Positions 41,274 through 50,920 of a stretch of DNA of 64,000 nt are shown in pieces. Both the position numbers and the translations under genes were made by a program. Source of the DNA: Betaproteobacteria bacterium. Its GTDB lineage: Bacteria; Pseudomonadota; Gammaproteobacteria; Burkholderiales; Rhodocyclaceae. Positions within the stretch are counted from its first letter, which is position 1. Each line of letters starts with the position of its first letter. The stretch spans positions 74,778-138,777 of the forward strand of contig JAHRYW010000002.1 of the NCBI GenBank assembly GCA_020621865.1. Direction: 5' to 3'. The notes beneath the pieces are model-generated. The model saw only the letters and a list, made by a program, of their open reading frames with translations, was not told the origin of the DNA and did no database searches.

Positions 41274-41915
41274 ATGGAAATCCTGACCCAATTCATCGAA
41301 ATCGTCCTTCACCTCGACAAACATCTGGCGGTCCTGGTGCAGCAGCACGGCTTGTGGATTTACGGCATCCTGTTCTTCATCGTCTTCGCCGAAACAGGCT
41401 TCGTCGTCACCCCCTTCCTGCCCGGCGATTCGCTGCTGTTCGTGGCCGGGGCGCTGGCCGCCATCGGCGAAGGGGGGATGGACATCTTTACGCTGATCGC
41501 CGTGCTGATCGTTGCCGCGGTGCTCGGCAACACGCTCAATTACCAGATCGGCCGCTTCCTCGGCCCCAAGGTTTTCCACTGGGAAAACTCGCGCTTCTTC
41601 AACCGCGATGCGCTGGTCAAGACGCACGCCTTCTATGAAAAACATGGTGGCAAGACGCTGGTCATCTCGCGCTTCCTGCCGCTGTTCCGCACCTTCGCCC
41701 CCTTCGTGGCCGGCATCGGGTCGATGAGCTACGCCCGCTTCACCATGTTCAACCTGATCGGTGCCGCCGGCTGGGTCGTCTCGCTGTGCCTGGCCGGCTA
41801 TTGGCTGGGCAACCTGCCCTGGGTCAAGGCCAACCTGTCGCTGATCATCATCGGCATCATCATCTCCTCGCTGATTCCGCTCGGCATCGGCTACGTCAAG
41901 AGCAAGGCCGCCTGA
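41274..41915 (+). CDS. DedA family membrane protein
   Basis: FAETGFVVTPFLPGDSLLFVAGALAA, SRFLPLFRTFAPFVAGIGSM. Confidence 0.93.
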   Translation: MEILTQFIEIVLHLDKHLAVLVQQHGLWIYGILFFIVFAETGFVVTPFLPGDSLLFVAGALAAIGEGGMDIFTLIAVLIVAAVLGNTLNYQIGRFLGPKVFHWENSRFFNRDALVKTHAFYEKHGGKTLVISRFLPLFRTFAPFVAGIGSMSYARFTMFNLIGAAGWVVSLCLAGYWLGNLPWVKANLSLIIIGIIISSLIPLGIGYVKSKAA

Positions 41916-42619
41916 TGCGCTGGCTGGCCGTCCTTCTCGCCCTGGTGCTGGCGGCCTGCTCGACCAAACTGGGCAAGGACGGCAAGACGGAGTCGTCGGT
42001 CGATGTCAAATACCTGGCCAAGACCGAGGTCGACCGCATTGCCGACACCAACCGCGAGGAGGTGGTGGCTGGCCTGCTGCTGATCGCCGACAAGCTCTAC
42101 AAGCGCAATCCAAAAGAATGGAAGAAGGCCGGCCAGCCCAGCCGCGAGGCGGCGCTGGATCGCCTGAAGCAGCGCCTGCAGCAACGCTGGCCGGAGCTGA
42201 ACGGGCTGCGCGAGGGGCCGGCTGCGGCTCTGGCCTTTACCGAGTCCTACACCGGCGACCGCGTTGCGGCGCTGGTTTACGGCCTGCTGACCATGGTCGA
42301 CGCTGCCTACGAGCACAAAGAGGAGTTCTACGTCCTCGACAGCCTGAACGAAATGAAGCTCTACAACAGCGCCCGCAACATGGATGTCGCCGTCTGGAAG
42401 CTCGGCCACGACCGTAATGCGGCCGGCGAGCCCTTCCTGATCTCGAACGAGCTCGATCCCGGCAACCGCAACCTGTCCTTCGAGCGCGAGTTCGGGCGGA
42501 TCATGGGGCTGCTCGATTTCATGGCCAAGATCGTCGCTGATCGCAATGGCCGCAATTTTTCCCGGCTGACCCACACCGTGGCCAGCACGATCTTTTTACC
42601 GGTGAGTTTTTTGAAATGA
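41915..42619 (+). CDS. Lipoprotein of unknown function
   Basis: MRWLAVLLALVLAACSTK lipobox. Confidence 0.75.
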   Translation: MRWLAVLLALVLAACSTKLGKDGKTESSVDVKYLAKTEVDRIADTNREEVVAGLLLIADKLYKRNPKEWKKAGQPSREAALDRLKQRLQQRWPELNGLREGPAAALAFTESYTGDRVAALVYGLLTMVDAAYEHKEEFYVLDSLNEMKLYNSARNMDVAVWKLGHDRNAAGEPFLISNELDPGNRNLSFEREFGRIMGLLDFMAKIVADRNGRNFSRLTHTVASTIFLPVSFLK

Positions 42620-43263
42620 AGAATATCGTCATCCTGATTTCCGGCCGCGGCAGCAACATGGAGGCGCTGATCGCCGCCCGCGATGCCGGCAATCTGCCGG
42701 TCAACATCGCCGCCGTGATCAGCAACCGGCCCGATGCCGCCGGGCTGGCGACCGCGGCCAAGGCCGGCATACCGACCCGCCACCTCGACCACAAGGCTTT
42801 CGCCGGGCGCGAGGCCTTCGACGCTGCGCTGGCCGAATGCATCGATGGCTTCGCGCCCGATCTGGTCGTCCTGGCTGGCTTCATGCGCATCCTCAGCGAA
42901 GGCTTCGTCCGCCACTACGAAGGCCGGCTGATGAACATCCATCCCTCGCTGCTGCCGTCCTTTCCTGGCCTGCACACCCACCAGCGGGCGCTCGAAGAGG
43001 GCGTGCGCATCCACGGCTGCACCGTGCATTTCGTCACCCCCACGCTCGATCACGGCCCGGTCATCATCCAGGCCGCCGTGCCGGTGCTCGATGGCGACAG
43101 CGAAGCCAGCCTGGCGGCGCGCATCCTGGTCCAGGAACACAAGATCTACCCGCAGGCCGTGCGCTGGTTTGCCGAAGACAAGCTGACCCTGGACGGCGGT
43201 TGTGTCCGCCTGGCCGCCGAGCAGGCCGACGGTGCCGCGTTGCTTGCACCCGAGTTGCGCTGA
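42616..43263 (+). CDS. purN: Phosphoribosylglycinamide formyltransferase
   Basis: KNIVILISGRGSNMEALI; LVVLAGFMRILSEGFV; NIHPSLLPSFPGLHTH. Confidence 0.96.
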   Translation: MKNIVILISGRGSNMEALIAARDAGNLPVNIAAVISNRPDAAGLATAAKAGIPTRHLDHKAFAGREAFDAALAECIDGFAPDLVVLAGFMRILSEGFVRHYEGRLMNIHPSLLPSFPGLHTHQRALEEGVRIHGCTVHFVTPTLDHGPVIIQAAVPVLDGDSEASLAARILVQEHKIYPQAVRWFAEDKLTLDGGCVRLAAEQADGAALLAPELR

Positions 43264-43269
43264 ACCGCC

Positions 43270-44265
43270 ATGCCCCTTGCCATCGTCGCCGCGCTCGCCG
43301 CCTCGCTCGGCATCCACGTCGCCGCCCTGTTCGGGCCGGACGTCGAGCTGTTCGGCGGCGCCGACGAACCGGTGACGCTGCGCGCCGAGCTGCAGCCACC
43401 GCCGGCGGCACCGAAGGCGCCGGCCGAACCCAAGCCGGCCGCCAAACCGCGCCCGAAAACAGCAAAAACCGCACCCCTGGTTACGGCCAAGGCATCACCG
43501 GAAGCACCGGTCGTCCCGGCCGCGCCGGAGCCGGATTCCGAAATTGAGCAAAAAAACGAGCCGACCCTAGGGCCAGCCGTTGATTCTGTGGTCGTAGCAT
43601 CGGCGCCCAGCGCGCCGCCGGAGCCGGCCCAACCCCTGCTGCCGGCCAGTGGCACCATCCGCTACGCCATCTACATGGGGACCCGAGGCTTTCAGATCGG
43701 TCGCGCCGAACACAACTGGGAATTCACTGCCGACGGCCGCTACCGGCTGACCGGGATGACCGAAACAGTCGGCCTGGCCGCGCTGTTCAAGACCATCCGC
43801 TTCGAGAACGAAAGCAGCGGCCGGCTGGTCGCCGGCGGTCTGCAACCCGAGTCGTACCGGACCCGCAAGAACGGCCAGGATGCCAACGAAAACGCCGATT
43901 TCGACTGGACGGCCGGTGAGGTGCGCCTGTCGCGCAGCGGCAAGGTCCAGCCGATTGCCCCCGGCGCCCAGGACATCCTGTCGCTGAATTACCAGCTCGC
44001 CTATCTGCCGCGACCGGAAGTCGGAGCGACCGTCGGCGTCATCACCGGCAAGAAATACGAGCGTCACGAGCTCGACTCTCTGGGCGAAGAAGAACTTGCT
44101 ACACCGGCCGGCCATTTCCGTACCCTGCATCTGCGGGCGCTGGGTAGCAACGTGACCGAAATCTGGATTGCACTCGACCGCCACCGTCTGCCGGTTAAAA
44201 TCCGATTTACCGACAAGAAAGGCGACGTTTACGAACAAGTCGCCACCGAAATAGGAATGCCATGA
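43270..44265 (+). CDS. DUF3108 domain protein with Pro/Ala-rich linker
   Basis: IYMGTRGFQIGRAEHNWEFTADGRYRLTGMTETVG...DILSLNYQLAYLP. Confidence 0.82.
   Translation: MPLAIVAALAASLGIHVAALFGPDVELFGGADEPVTLRAELQPPPAAPKAPAEPKPAAKPRPKTAKTAPLVTAKASPEAPVVPAAPEPDSEIEQKNEPTLGPAVDSVVVASAPSAPPEPAQPLLPASGTIRYAIYMGTRGFQIGRAEHNWEFTADGRYRLTGMTETVGLAALFKTIRFENESSGRLVAGGLQPESYRTRKNGQDANENADFDWTAGEVRLSRSGKVQPIAPGAQDILSLNYQLAYLPRPEVGATVGVITGKKYERHELDSLGEEELATPAGHFRTLHLRALGSNVTEIWIALDRHRLPVKIRFTDKKGDVYEQVATEIGMP
43534..43601 (-). repeat. Dispersed repeat copy I, long subtype 2, inside the DUF3108 gene linker
   Basis: Revcomp GATGCTACGACCACAGAATCAACGGCTGGCCCTAGGGTCGGCTCGTTTTTTTGCTCAATTTCGGAATC, matches copy D. 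Confidence 0.88.
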
Positions 44266-45524
44266 AAGCCCGCTTTACCCCAGCCCTGTTCGCCCACGCC
44301 GAAGCCGTCCTCGGCCAGTTGCTGACCTTCGAGCACCCGGCCGACGCCGTCGTCTCGCGCTATTTCCGCGAACACCGCGAACTCGGCCATGCCGACCGTG
44401 CTTTCGTCGCTGAAACCGTGTTTGCCGTGCTGCGTCGCGGGCGCAGCCTGGAAGCGCGCTGCGCCGGGCAACTCTCCAACCGCCGCCGGCTGCTGGCCGC
44501 GCTGGCTGTGACGCGTGGCTGGAGCCAGCGCGAACTGGCCCCGGTATTGAAGGGCAGCGAGGAAGAGTGGCTGGCCGCCGCCAAGGCCATGAGCGATGAA
44601 GACCTGTCGCCGGCTGTGCGCTGCGACCTGCCGGACTGGCTGTACGAGCGCCTGGCCGCCCAGTTCGGCGCCGACCAAGTGGTCGCCCTGGCCCGGGCGC
44701 TGAACCAGCCGGCGCCGCTCGACCTGCGCGTCAATACGCTGAAGATGAACCGTGAGGCGCTGCTCGACAAGCTGGCCGCCGACGGCATCGCCGCCGCACC
44801 CGGCCCGCTGTCGCCGCTCGCCGTCCGCCTGCGCGACAAGCCGGCGCTGGCCAAGAGCGCCTTGTTCCTGGAAGGCGCTTTCGAAGTGCAGGACGAAGGC
44901 AGCCAGTTGCTCGGCTTCCTGCTCGAACCCAAGCGCGGCGAAATGGTCGTCGACTTCTGCGCCGGCGCCGGCGGCAAGACGCTGCTGCTCGGCGCCATGA
45001 TGCGCAACACCGGGCGGCTCTACGCCTACGACGTGTCCGACAAGCGGCTGGCCAACCTGAAGCCGCGCCTGGCCCGTTCCGGCCTGTCCAACGTCCATCC
45101 GGTGCGCATCGAGCACGAGCGCGACCAGAAGATCAAGCGCCTGGCCGGCAAGGCTGACCGCGTGCTGGTCGACGCCCCGTGCTCTGGCCTCGGCACGCTG
45201 CGCCGCAATCCTGACCTGAAGTGGCGGCAGAGCGAGGAATCGGTCGCCGAACTGACCGTCAAACAGGCCTCGATCCTCGAAGCCGCCGCCCGCCTGGTCC
45301 GCCCCGGCGGCCGCCTGGTCTATGCCACTTGCAGCCTGCTTGCCGCCGAGAACGACGAAATCGTCGCCGGCTTCCTGGCCAAGCACCCCGATTTCAAGCT
45401 GCTCCCGGCATCAAACATCCTCGCCCGGCACGACATCGCCATCGCTGGCGATACCCTGCGCCTGCGGCCCGATGTGCACAACACCGATGGCTTCTTCGCC
45501 GCCGCGCTGGAGCGCAACGCATGA
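44262..45524 (+). CDS. RsmB/NOP-family rRNA/tRNA cytosine-5 methyltransferase
   Basis: VDFCAGAGGKTLLLGAMMRN; VDAPCSGLGTLRRNPDLKWR; GRLVYATCSLLAAENDEIV. Confidence 0.92.
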   Translation: MKARFTPALFAHAEAVLGQLLTFEHPADAVVSRYFREHRELGHADRAFVAETVFAVLRRGRSLEARCAGQLSNRRRLLAALAVTRGWSQRELAPVLKGSEEEWLAAAKAMSDEDLSPAVRCDLPDWLYERLAAQFGADQVVALARALNQPAPLDLRVNTLKMNREALLDKLAADGIAAAPGPLSPLAVRLRDKPALAKSALFLEGAFEVQDEGSQLLGFLLEPKRGEMVVDFCAGAGGKTLLLGAMMRNTGRLYAYDVSDKRLANLKPRLARSGLSNVHPVRIEHERDQKIKRLAGKADRVLVDAPCSGLGTLRRNPDLKWRQSEESVAELTVKQASILEAAARLVRPGGRLVYATCSLLAAENDEIVAGFLAKHPDFKLLPASNILARHDIAIAGDTLRLRPDVHNTDGFFAAALERNA

Positions 45525-46780
45525 GCGAGAAAAACCAGGCCTTGCGCCTGATCAACGATCTGCTGGCTGATGCCCGCGATCCGGATTTCATCTGGCAGCT
45601 TCTGGCGCTGATTGCCTGCCTCGGGCTCGCCGGGCTGATCGCCAGTTGGTGGCGCGGCCGCCATGCCGAAGGGGCGGGCCGGATCTCCGACGCCAGTTCG
45701 CGCCTGGCCTTTCCGCTGACCGGCATGGTGCTGACCGGCCTTGCCCTGTCCGTACTGGGCAGCGTCGTGCACGTCAATCTGCTCAAGCTGGCCATGCCGC
45801 TGCTCGGCTCCATGGCGCTGGTGCGCGGCGTCGTCTTCGTGCTCCGCCAGGCTTTTCCGCGGGCCACCTGGCTAACCGCCTGGGAGCGCATCATCGCGGC
45901 CACCGTCTGGGGCTGGCTGGCGCTCTACATCACCGACCTGGCACCCTTCGTCATCGATGCGATGGAAAGCGTGCAGTTCCACGTTGGCAAGCAGCACATC
46001 GACCTGTGGACGGTGCTGCGCGGCATCGCCACCGTCTTCCTGACCGTCGTCTTCGCGCTGTGGATCGCCGGCGTCATCGAAGCGCGTCTGATGCGTATCC
46101 ATTCGCTCGATGCCAACCTGCGCATCGTCGGCGTCCGCGTCGCCAAGGCGGCACTGACCGTGATCGCCATCCTGGCCAGCCTGGCCCTGGTCGGCATCGA
46201 TATGACGGCGCTCTCGGTGTTCACCGGCGCGCTCGGCGTCGGCCTCGGCTTCGGCCTGCAGAAGATCGCCAGCAACTATGTGTCGGGCTTCATCATCCTG
46301 CTCGACCGCTCGATCCGCATCGGTAACATCATCCAGGTCGGCAGCGACAGCGGCGAAGTGACGCAGATCACGACGCGCTACACGGTACTCAAGCACCCGG
46401 CCGGCAGCGAATTCATCGTTCCCAACGAAACGCTGATCGGCAGCACGGTGCAGAACCAGACCTGGTCCGATACCCGGGTCCGCTTGTCCACCAGCGTCGG
46501 CGTCGCCTACGACAGCGACCTCGACCTGGCCTGCCGCCTGATGGCCGAGGCTGCTGCCGCCCATCCCCGGGTGCTGGCCGAGCCGGCGCCCAAGGTCTTC
46601 CTGACCCAGTTCGCCGACAGCGCGATCAACCTCGATCTCGGCTTCTGGATCGACGACCCGGAGGAGGGCAAGGGCAACATCGTTTCCGACGTCAATTTCG
46701 CCATCTGGCGGACTTTCCGGGAGCACGGCGTGGCCATTCCCTTCCCGCAGCGCGAAGTGCGGCTGATTCAGCCTGCGTAG
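45521..46780 (+). CDS. MscS-family mechanosensitive ion channel
   Basis: GALGVGLGFGLQKIASNYVSGFIILLDRSIRIGNIIQVG. Confidence 0.92.
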   Translation: MSEKNQALRLINDLLADARDPDFIWQLLALIACLGLAGLIASWWRGRHAEGAGRISDASSRLAFPLTGMVLTGLALSVLGSVVHVNLLKLAMPLLGSMALVRGVVFVLRQAFPRATWLTAWERIIAATVWGWLALYITDLAPFVIDAMESVQFHVGKQHIDLWTVLRGIATVFLTVVFALWIAGVIEARLMRIHSLDANLRIVGVRVAKAALTVIAILASLALVGIDMTALSVFTGALGVGLGFGLQKIASNYVSGFIILLDRSIRIGNIIQVGSDSGEVTQITTRYTVLKHPAGSEFIVPNETLIGSTVQNQTWSDTRVRLSTSVGVAYDSDLDLACRLMAEAAAAHPRVLAEPAPKVFLTQFADSAINLDLGFWIDDPEEGKGNIVSDVNFAIWRTFREHGVAIPFPQREVRLIQPA

Positions 46781-46796
46781 CCGGTATTTATACAGC

Positions 46797-46810
46797 TTGA
46801 TATGTATCAA
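46797..46810. promoter_or_regulatory. Hyphenated palindrome TTGATA-TG-TATCAA upstream of TonB-dependent receptor
   Basis: Perfect 6+6 inverted repeat in AT-rich promoter region. Confidence 0.4.
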
Positions 46811-46889
46811 TATTTGCTAAAATACATCCTGGCTGCTGACCCAAGAAAATGGATTTCCCCGGAGTGGCCGGGGACGACGCTTCAGGAGC

Positions 46890-48950
46890 GTGGCCTGCCG
46901 GATAACAGCCGTGATTGCCGATAAGTTCCCCCTCTCGCTGTCGTGCTTGCCATGGTGTGCCTTGGGAGGGGCATTGTTGGCCTCGTTGTCCTTGTCAGCG
47001 CAGGCGGAGGATGACCCGTATTTTTCCAGCATGCCGGTGGTCGCCTCGGTCAGCCGCCTGCCGCAACGCCTGGCCGATGCACCGACTTCGGTCACCGTGA
47101 TCGACCGCGAGATGATCCGCAGCCTGCCGATCCGCGACCTGAACGACATCTTTCGGCTGGTACCGGGCTTCCAGACCTATCCCAACACCACCGAGGCCGC
47201 CCGCGTCACCTACCACGGCCTGACCGACGAGGAATTTTCGCCGCGCCTGCAGGTGCTGGTCGATGGCCGTTCGATGTACTCGCCGGCCTTTCGCAATGGC
47301 ACCAACTGGGCGCTGATCCCGGTGGCGCTGGAAGACATCGAGCGCATCGAGATCGTCCGCGGCACCAATGCCGTGTCTTATGGTTCCAATGCCTTCCTTG
47401 GCGTCATCAACATCATCACGGTCGACCCGGCGCTGGTGCGCGGCGTCTCGGTATCCACCAACTATGGCAACCAGAACGTCCGCGACCAGAGCGTGCGGGC
47501 CGGCGGCAAGCTGGGCGAAGCCGGTGATTACCGCTTCACCTTCCGTCAGCAGAACGACGATGGCCTGCGCAACCAGCACGACTGGATCGATTCCTATTAT
47601 TCGCGGCTGTTTGATTTTCGTGCCGACTTCACGCTGAGCGAACGCGACAGCCTGCAGGTCAGTGCCGGCCACGTTTCGGCGGTGACCCAGCGCGGCCGGC
47701 TCGATACCTCGACCTGGCAGAGTAGTCCGGGCAACCCGATACGCGACTTCGACCAGTCGAGCAGCTACCTGCAGTTTCAATGGCGGCGCGCCCTGTCGCT
47801 CGACTCGGACTTCGTGCTGCGCTACGCCTATTCCATCGACAAGGGCTCGGAAGCCTTCGTCAATCCGGGCGGCGGCACGCCCTACATTTACGATCCGTGG
47901 GGGGCGGAAGGCAGCCGCCATGAAATCGAGGCCTTGCACAACCTGCACCTGGCCGACACCGTCCGGCTCGCCTGGGGCGGCAGCTGGCGCCAGGATAGCG
48001 TCCGGGCGCAGACCACGCTGGCTGGCCAGGGCGATGTCAGCCGCGAGGTGACGCGCCTGTTCGGCAACATGGAATGGAAGCCGGTCCACTGGCTGACCGG
48101 TAATCTCGGCCTGTCGGGCGAACAGGATAGCCTGGCCGGCTTCCACTTCGCGCCGCGGGCCAGCTTGGCCTTCCATCTGAACCGGCAGAACACGCTGCGC
48201 ATCGGCGCTTCACGGGCCTACCGAACGGGCAGCACGGTCGACTACCGGGGCGACTGGTGGAACGGCAGCAAGTACCAGTTCCGCGGCGACCCGAACATGC
48301 CCTCCGAACGCATGGACACCTGGGAAATCGGCTATCTCGGCGACTGGCGCGACTGGCGGATGAGCCTGGATGTGCGGCTGTTCGACGAAAAGGTCCATAA
48401 CCGCCTGCTGGTCATCGATCGCAACGATGACGACAATACAATCCCGGATGCGATGACGCCGATCCAGGACGTGCGGATGCGCGGCGTCGAGTACCAGTGG
48501 CGCTGGCAGCCCATCGATTCGACCAAGCTGGTGTTCAGCCAGATGTTCATCGACATCGATGCGGAGTACCTGGCTTCGGCACTGGCCAACCCGAACAACA
48601 GCCTGCATAGCCCGCAGAAATTCAGCCATATCGACGAACTGTCCGAATACGGCACGCCGCATCGCTCAACCTCGCTGCTGCTGATCCAGAAGCTGCCCTA
48701 CGGCCTGGAGTTTTCGGCCGCGGCCTATTGGCAGAGCAAGATGAAATGGTCGATCAACACCGAGGCCCTGAAGTATCACCGGGTCGATACCAAGCTGGCC
48801 TACCCGTTCCGCGTCGCCGGGATGGGCGGGGAACTGGCCTGGACCATCCAGTCGCTGAACGGCGCGCATTTCGAGTACAAGGCCTACAACGTCCCGGCCG
48901 ACCGGATTGTCGAGCGCCGGCAGTGGATCAGCCTGCGCCTCGATTTCTGA
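46890..48950 (+). CDS. TonB-dependent receptor
   Basis: Plug domain TSVTVIDREMIRSLPIRDLNDIFRLVPGFQ and beta-barrel C-terminus; GTG start at 46890 or 46911 uncertain. Confidence 0.9.
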   Translation: MACRITAVIADKFPLSLSCLPWCALGGALLASLSLSAQAEDDPYFSSMPVVASVSRLPQRLADAPTSVTVIDREMIRSLPIRDLNDIFRLVPGFQTYPNTTEAARVTYHGLTDEEFSPRLQVLVDGRSMYSPAFRNGTNWALIPVALEDIERIEIVRGTNAVSYGSNAFLGVINIITVDPALVRGVSVSTNYGNQNVRDQSVRAGGKLGEAGDYRFTFRQQNDDGLRNQHDWIDSYYSRLFDFRADFTLSERDSLQVSAGHVSAVTQRGRLDTSTWQSSPGNPIRDFDQSSSYLQFQWRRALSLDSDFVLRYAYSIDKGSEAFVNPGGGTPYIYDPWGAEGSRHEIEALHNLHLADTVRLAWGGSWRQDSVRAQTTLAGQGDVSREVTRLFGNMEWKPVHWLTGNLGLSGEQDSLAGFHFAPRASLAFHLNRQNTLRIGASRAYRTGSTVDYRGDWWNGSKYQFRGDPNMPSERMDTWEIGYLGDWRDWRMSLDVRLFDEKVHNRLLVIDRNDDDNTIPDAMTPIQDVRMRGVEYQWRWQPIDSTKLVFSQMFIDIDAEYLASALANPNNSLHSPQKFSHIDELSEYGTPHRSTSLLLIQKLPYGLEFSAAAYWQSKMKWSINTEALKYHRVDTKLAYPFRVAGMGGELAWTIQSLNGAHFEYKAYNVPADRIVERRQWISLRLDF

Positions 48951-48962
48951 TCGGGACCGTCC

Positions 48963-49691
48963 TCAGAAGAGGACCGTTGCCCGCACCCAGGCATCGGGCA
49001 GCACGCCGACGATCTGCGCTTCCAGCCATTTGTCGGCACCCGACAGAATCGCCAGCCCGGTGAGCATGATGATCACACCGAAGGCCTTCTTGATGCCGTC
49101 GATGCGTTGCAGCACCCAGCCGCGGGCGGCATTGAAGCCCCGGCGCGAGGCGTAGGCGACGGCGACCAGCGGGATCGCGGCCCCGAGGCCGAACAGGCCG
49201 AGGATGATGCCGCCGCGCATGGCGCCGCCTTCGCTGGCGACCAGGGTCAGTGCCGAGGCGAGCAGCGGGCCGGAGCAGGGGCTCCAGACCAGCCCAAGCA
49301 CGCCGCCGAGCAGCAGCGCGCCGCCCAGCGAGCCGCCATCCAGCCGGGAGGAGGCAGCATTGGCGCTGGAGGCGATGGGCAGCATCCATTCCGTGAAGCG
49401 CTGGTTGAGCACCGGCACCAGCATGACCAGGCCGAAGGCGATCAGCATCCAGGCGCCGAACAGGCGGACGCTGTCCGAGTCGATGCCGAGCGCCGGGCCA
49501 AGGGCGCCGAGGACGATGCCGATCAGCGCGAAGGACGTCGCCATGCCGATCCCCATGGCGACCGGGGCCAGGCGGTTGGCCTGTACCGCCCCGCCGATGA
49601 CCAGCGGCAGGATCGGGAAGACGCAGGGAGACAGCGTCGTCAGGCTGCCGGCGACCAGGCTCAGGCCGAGGTGGGCGAGCGGGATGTCCAT
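48963..49691 (-). CDS. CcdA/DsbD-type thiol:disulfide transmembrane protein
   Basis: LSLVAGSLTTLSPCVFPILPLVIGGAVQ; LGLVWSPCSGPLLASAL. Confidence 0.88.
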   Translation of the reverse strand: MDIPLAHLGLSLVAGSLTTLSPCVFPILPLVIGGAVQANRLAPVAMGIGMATSFALIGIVLGALGPALGIDSDSVRLFGAWMLIAFGLVMLVPVLNQRFTEWMLPIASSANAASSRLDGGSLGGALLLGGVLGLVWSPCSGPLLASALTLVASEGGAMRGGIILGLFGLGAAIPLVAVAYASRRGFNAARGWVLQRIDGIKKAFGVIIMLTGLAILSGADKWLEAQIVGVLPDAWVRATVLF

Positions 49692-49703
49692 GGCGGCGCG
49701 CGC

Positions 49704-50084
49704 TTATTTGGCGCTGTCGAGGACGGCGCGCAGGGCTTTCGGATCGGTGTCGCCGGCCAGCCGTCCGGTTTCCCTGGCGCCCTTGTAGGCGATCACCGTC
49801 GATTGCGTGCGCACGCCGAGCTGGCGCTTCAGTTCACGCTCCTTGTCGTAATTGACGATGAGCAGCGTTCCCGGCACCGAGGCGTCGCCCTTCCAACCGT
49901 TGAACACCTTTTCCTGGGCGCGGCAGGTCGGGCACCAGTCGGCATGGAAATGCAGGGCCACCGCTTCGCCGGCCTTCTGTTTGGCGGCCAGGGCTTCCGC
50001 AGCATAGGGCTGGATGTCCAAGGCCTGGGCCAGGTTGAAGGCGGCCGACAGGGCTATGGCGGCGAGGGTGACGATGGTTTTCAT
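49704..50084 (-). CDS. Periplasmic thioredoxin-like protein
   Basis: Signal peptide, VALHFHADWCPTCRAQEKVFNGWKGD. Confidence 0.9.
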   Translation of the reverse strand: MKTIVTLAAIALSAAFNLAQALDIQPYAAEALAAKQKAGEAVALHFHADWCPTCRAQEKVFNGWKGDASVPGTLLIVNYDKERELKRQLGVRTQSTVIAYKGARETGRLAGDTDPKALRAVLDSAK

Positions 50085-50111
50085 GTTGCTCTCCGTTAAG
50101 GTGGGCTGATC

Positions 50112-50141
50112 ATTAGTCGTCGGCACGGCGAAAAACTTACA
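50112..50141 (-). promoter_or_regulatory. Putative ECF-sigma promoter TGTAAG-N16-CGACTAAT upstream of thioredoxin/CcdA genes
   Basis: Identical boxes and spacing to the element at 52388-52417. Confidence 0.72.
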
Positions 50142-50155
50142 GCCGCGATGTCGCT

Positions 50156-50920
50156 TCAGATCAGGCAACCGAGAACGATGCCTTGACGGCGCAGGTCGTC
50201 GAGCAGCGCGGCGCCGTGGGCCAGCAGTTGCTCCGGGGCCGGGTGCTGCAGTTCGGCGGCAATCTGCCGGATGGCCGCTTCGCCAGTGGTCGGCGCAGCG
50301 GCGAGCAGGGCCAGCAGGCGGGCGGTGACGGCGTTGATGGCGCTGAACTGCACGGCGTCGTCGGCATCGCGATAGACGGCGAGATGCGTCGGTTGCGCCT
50401 TGCGCGGCCGGTAGTCGGGGCCAATGCGGTGCACCGGCCAGGCGTAGGCCAGATTGAGCAGCGCCGGGTTGAGGGCGACCGGGGCGGTCAGCAGGTCGCC
50501 GGCCGGATCGTGGGCGGGGATCGGGCAATCCATCACGTCGACGGCCAGTTCGGCCCATTCGTAATGCGCCAGTTCGGCCAGCCAGGCGGGCAGCGACAGG
50601 CGGATGTCGCCTTCGGCCAGGTAGCGGGTGAATTCGCGGGGGATTTCGCGGAACCAGGGCGTGTGCAGCGGCCAGTCGCGGTAGAAGGTGCGGGTCAGGC
50701 GGCGCCAGCGCTGCTCGCCGAGGATGGCCCGGCTGACCGGGAAGCAGGCGTCGACGAAGCCGCAGATGTTGTTGAACAGCAGCTCGTTGTACACCGCCAT
50801 CCGCCGGGCCGGCACGCCGGCCGGGCGCGCTACGTGGTGCGGGTCGCGCAGGTGGCCGGCGAAGGCGCGCTGGAAATTCTGGAAATCGGCCTGAAGGCCG
50901 GGTTGGTGGGCAGCGTTCAT
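50156..50920 (-). CDS. bufC: DUF2063 (BufC-like) RiPP maturation partner protein
   Basis: LQADFQNFQRAFAGHLRDP...RRMAVYNELLFNNICGFVDACFPVSRAILGEQRWRRLTRTFYRD. Confidence 0.9.
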   Translation of the reverse strand: MNAAHQPGLQADFQNFQRAFAGHLRDPHHVARPAGVPARRMAVYNELLFNNICGFVDACFPVSRAILGEQRWRRLTRTFYRDWPLHTPWFREIPREFTRYLAEGDIRLSLPAWLAELAHYEWAELAVDVMDCPIPAHDPAGDLLTAPVALNPALLNLAYAWPVHRIGPDYRPRKAQPTHLAVYRDADDAVQFSAINAVTARLLALLAAAPTTGEAAIRQIAAELQHPAPEQLLAHGAALLDDLRRQGIVLGCLI

